Of a stretch of DNA of 8,298 bases, positions 6,254 through 8,298 are shown in pieces; position 1 is the stretch's first letter, and each line of letters opens with the position of its first letter. The DNA lies in NCBI GenBank assembly GCA_013043085.1, contig JABDOU010000311.1, positions 1 through 8,298 on the forward strand, written 5' to 3'. A model generated the notes under the pieces. That model saw only the letters and a program-made list of their open reading frames with translations, was not told the DNA's origin and did no database searches. The DNA is from Acidimicrobiia bacterium (GTDB lineage: Bacteria; Actinomycetota; Acidimicrobiia; Spongiisociales; SHLN01). The translations under genes and the position numbers were made by a program.

Positions 6254-7347
6254 CTTGCCTCCTTGGCTAGAACTTCGGCGCGCATCGCGGCCATTTCCTC
6301 TGTGATGTCGATGCCGACCGGGCACCACGTGATACAACGGCCACACCCAACGCAGCCGCTCGTCCCGAACTGTTCGATCCATGTGCCGAGTTTGTGCGTC
6401 ATCCATTGTCGGTAGCGACTGGAACCGCTCGAGCGCACAGGGTCGCCACCCATGTATGAGTAGTCGAGCGAGAAACACGAGTCCCAAACTCGCTCGCGAG
6501 CAGCAGATCCGTCAAAGTCCGTAGTGTCGACCGGCGACGTACAGAAGCACGTGGGACAAGCAGCTGTGCAGTTGGTGCAGGCCAGGCATCGTTCGGCAAT
6601 AGCGGACCACCTGGGGCTTTCGAGATTGTCGGCCAGGAATTGGGCGATGTCGGTGGTGTCCAGCCGTTTGGTTATCGAGTTCGCTGTGATATCGATCAGC
6701 TGATCGGCTTCGGCCAGTTCGTCCGATGTGGCCTGGCGTTGATCGAGACCCGCGAGAAAACTGGCCCCCGCTTCGGACCCGACGTGCACCACGAAATGAT
6801 GATCATCCAGGACCTCGGTCAGGCCCAGATCGAATCCGCTTTCCAATCTCGGGCCGGTGTTCATGGATGTGCAGAAACAATTTGTCGCAAACGTGGTGCA
6901 GTTCACGGCCACGATGAAAAGCTGGGACCGCCGTGCGGCATAATGACTGTCGACGTACGGGCCGTTGAGAAGGACCTCGTCCTGGATGGCGATCGCAGCC
7001 AGGTCACACGCCCGCAGTCCGATGATTGCCATTGGTCGGGTGCTATCCGGAGTGGCTGAAAAGCTTCCTTCTCGATACGTCCACATGGGTGCCCGTGGTG
7101 GAAAGAGATTCGTCTTGCCCGAGTCGGGGCCAAGCACGAATCCAAAGAGGGCTTCGGTGTTGCCGGGTTCCAGGCGGTAGGAGCCGCCCTCTTGCACGTC
7201 GGTCCATCCGCGCGGTAGGTCTGCAACCGATCCGATTGGGCCATAGCGGATGAGGCCGTCGCGGACGATGGGCCCGATCACGTCAAACTCGGCCTTGAGC
7301 GACGCAATCAGGCCATCAAGGCCGTCTATGTCGATGATGTGGGCCAC
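6250..7347 (-). CDS. hyhB: Hydrogenase iron-sulfur electron-transfer subunit, 4Fe-4S dicluster (hydB/hyhB)
   Basis: Electron-transfer subunit of the soluble NAD(P)-linked hydrogenase, related to the beta subunit of anaerobic sulfite reductase and of archaeal sulfhydrogenase. Of 365 residues, the C-terminal third holds two ferredoxin-type motifs: C254-x2-C257-x2-C260-x3-C264 followed by P, and C332-x2-C335-x2-C338-x3-C342 followed by P. The N-terminal part has GLRACDLAAI (110-119), a common motif of this family, and a CTTFATNCFC segment (150-159) that may bind another cofactor. The start is a GTG at 7347 with GAGAG at 7354-7358. An in-frame TGA at 7359-7357 rules out any start further upstream. 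It is the first gene of the minus-strand cluster, so the operon promoter should lie in 7348-7502. Confidence 0.94.
   Translation of the reverse strand: MAHIIDIDGLDGLIASLKAEFDVIGPIVRDGLIRYGPIGSVADLPRGWTDVQEGGSYRLEPGNTEALFGFVLGPDSGKTNLFPPRAPMWTYREGSFSATPDSTRPMAIIGLRACDLAAIAIQDEVLLNGPYVDSHYAARRSQLFIVAVNCTTFATNCFCTSMNTGPRLESGFDLGLTEVLDDHHFVVHVGSEAGASFLAGLDQRQATSDELAEADQLIDITANSITKRLDTTDIAQFLADNLESPRWSAIAERCLACTNCTAACPTCFCTSPVDTTDFDGSAARERVWDSCFSLDYSYMGGDPVRSSGSSRYRQWMTHKLGTWIEQFGTSGCVGCGRCITWCPVGIDITEEMAAMRAEVLAKEAR
6258..6264 (-). promoter_or_regulatory. Ribosome binding site of the nucleotide-binding-fold gene
   Basis: AAGGAGG on the minus strand, 4 nt before the ATG at 6253. It is near-consensus, the best in the cluster, and selects this start over the in-frame codon at 6487. 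Confidence 0.8.
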
Positions 7348-7383
7348 GATTCGCTCTCAGTCAACAGTCTTGAATGTAGGTGC

Positions 7384-7405
7384 GGGAACGGTCCCTGAGC
7401 TAGGG
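7384..7405. repeat. Overlapping short inverted repeats, possible operator
   Basis: GGGA-4-TCCC at 7384-7395 overlaps CCCT-5-AGGG at 7393-7405, so the central CCC can belong to either dyad. Their location in the divergent intergenic region fits a regulator site. The arms are only 4 bp, so chance occurrence in GC-rich DNA is quite possible. Confidence 0.35.
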
Positions 7406-7487
7406 CCAGAGGTCGAGCCTCGTTGTGCCCTACGCCCGGTTCGCCGTTGCCGAGGAGTCGGCCAAACTGGCAATACAGCAACCAACC

Positions 7488-7496
7488 GGAAGGAAG
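7488..7496 (+). promoter_or_regulatory. Ribosome binding site of the EamA transporter gene
   Basis: GGAAGGAAG, 6 nt before the ATG at 7503. Its good spacing supports this start for the membrane protein. Confidence 0.7.
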
Positions 7497-7502
7497 ACGC
7501 GT

Positions 7503-8298
7503 ATGCCACCGTCCCCGCAGAAGCGCCGTCAGGGGCTGCAGTTGGCCCTCGCAACTGCAGTGGTGAGCGGGATCGCGATATCGATCAACGGCTACGGTGT
7601 TCGGGCCTGGGCCGAGGTGGGTGGCGCTGCTTCGTACACGACCGTGAAGAACGTGGTCGCAGCTCTCATTCTCACGGGAGCCCTCGCAGTATTGACCAGG
7701 CGCCGATCGCCGGAGGGCTTCAAGGCTCCCCACAGTATGAGCGGTTGGTTCGGGTTGGCAGCCATCGGCCTTGTTGGTGGGAGCGTCCCGTTTCTACTGT
7801 TCTTCGAAGGCCTCTCCCAAGCCGAGTCGGTTAACGCAGCCTTTATCCACAAGACCCTCGTCGTGTGGGTGGCGCTCATGGCCGTCGTGCTCCTACGAGA
7901 GAAGCTTCGCCCGATTCACATTGCCGCGATCGGTGCTTTGGTCCTCGGTCAGGCGCTCCTGGCCGGCGGCTTCGGTGGTGTCGTGCTCGGTAACGGAGAA
8001 CTGATGATTCTTGCCGCAACGCTCATGTGGTCGGTCGAAGTAATCATTGCAAAGAAGATCTTGCCTCAGACCACATCCGCCACGCTCGGAGTTGCCCGTA
8101 TGGGACTTGGTTCGATTGTGTTGATCACCTACGCCGTCTTGTCCGGTTCCTTTGTTGCTATGGGCAGCCTGACGGGCGCTCAGATCGGATGGGTCCTACT
8201 CACGGGAGCAGTGTTGAGCCTGTACGTCGCCAGCTGGTTCGCTGCCTTGTCTCGGGCGGGCGCGATCGACGTGACGGCCGTCCTGGTTCTGGGAGCGG
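7503..8298 (+). CDS. EamA/DMT-superfamily membrane transporter, C-terminus cut by window edge
   Basis: Predicted inner-membrane permease of the drug/metabolite transporter superfamily; substrate unknown. The 265 visible codons begin MPPSPQKRRQGLQLALATAV, with a positively charged cytoplasmic start. Successive hydrophobic segments lie near residues 13-30, 45-65, 82-104, 115-130, 138-158, 165-180, 195-215 and 225-245. Two EamA repeats are recognisable: the first ends with AESVNAAFIHKTLVVWVALM then LLREKL (about 108-135), typical of this family. A full protein is usually near 290-310 residues with 10 helices, so only the last part is missing. It is transcribed away from the hydrogenase operon and shares its upstream region. 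Nothing in the sequence shows a functional link to hydrogen or xylose metabolism. Confidence 0.9.
   Translation, partial: MPPSPQKRRQGLQLALATAVVSGIAISINGYGVRAWAEVGGAASYTTVKNVVAALILTGALAVLTRRRSPEGFKAPHSMSGWFGLAAIGLVGGSVPFLLFFEGLSQAESVNAAFIHKTLVVWVALMAVVLLREKLRPIHIAAIGALVLGQALLAGGFGGVVLGNGELMILAATLMWSVEVIIAKKILPQTTSATLGVARMGLGSIVLITYAVLSGSFVAMGSLTGAQIGWVLLTGAVLSLYVASWFAALSRAGAIDVTAVLVLGA

Larger units (their letters stand above)
7348..7502. promoter_or_regulatory. Divergent promoter region between hyhB operon and transporter gene
   Basis: 155 bp between two divergent starts; the promoter of the hydrogenase operon and that of the transporter must lie here or within the flanking gene ends. I found no pair of boxes matching a sigma-70 consensus at proper spacing on either strand; TTGACT on the minus strand lies too close to the hyhB start to serve as a -35. 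Two short inverted repeats occur at 7384-7405. No RNA gene or terminator is evident. Confidence 0.6.

Noticed and set aside
7384..7395. Possible DosR-type hypoxia box upstream of hyhB, since the half-sites GGGA and TCCC resemble that motif
   Set aside because: The known mycobacterial palindrome has a longer spacing (GGGAC-4-GTCCC). Here the dyad is two bases shorter and the inner positions do not match.
7385..7409. GGAAC as a -35 element of an ECF sigma factor promoter on the plus strand
   Set aside because: A five-base match is common by chance in this base composition, and no convincing -10 partner is present.

Overview
The window holds one long, tightly packed minus-strand gene cluster (about 7347 down to 1, leaving the window at its left end) and one divergent plus-strand gene at the right end (7503 onward). 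GC content looks high, roughly 60% by eye. GTG starts, many 4-bp ATGA stop/start overlaps and a bidirectional group 3b-type [NiFe]-hydrogenase suggest a high-GC bacterium. An actinobacterial lineage is my best guess, because mycobacterial Hyh-type hydrogenases are similar, but the window alone does not fix the taxonomy.

Layout in transcription order on the minus strand. (1) hyhB, an iron-sulfur electron-transfer subunit, GTG start at 7347. (2) A 164-residue stand-alone cyclic-nucleotide-binding-fold protein, 6253-5759. (3) hyhG, an FAD/NAD(P)-binding diaphorase subunit with a [2Fe-2S] site, 5771-4932. (4) hyhS, the small subunit with 12 cysteines for three [4Fe-4S] clusters, 4935-4162. (5) hyhL, the [NiFe] large subunit, 4165-2879. 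(6) A hydrogenase maturation endopeptidase, 2879-2457. (7) A shortened, cysteine-free HypA-like protein, 2464-2219. (8) hypC, 2219-1968. (9) xylA, a class II xylose isomerase, 1971-652. (10) xylB, xylulokinase, 648 to the window edge. Every junction overlaps or abuts; the largest gap is 3 nt, between xylA and xylB. There is no room for an internal terminator, so cotranscription is likely.

Electrons would pass between NAD(P)H (HyhG flavin), the HyhB and HyhG iron-sulfur centres, the HyhS clusters and the HyhL Ni-Fe site. The protease, HypA-like protein and HypC mature the large subunit. HypB, HypD, HypE and HypF are not in the window and must be elsewhere if the enzyme is active. XylA and XylB turn D-xylose into xylulose-5-phosphate for the pentose phosphate pathway. 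Joining them to an NAD(P)-linked hydrogenase suggests, by inference only, that H2 production or uptake is coordinated with sugar catabolism.

The 155-bp intergenic region 7348-7502 must hold the promoters for both directions. It has two overlapping short inverted repeats at 7384-7405 but no convincing consensus promoter. The plus-strand gene is an EamA/DMT-family membrane transporter cut by the window end. The most notable points are the hydrogenase-to-xylose operon continuity, the HypA-like protein without its zinc ribbon, and the non-canonical nucleotide-binding-fold protein inside the hydrogenase operon.
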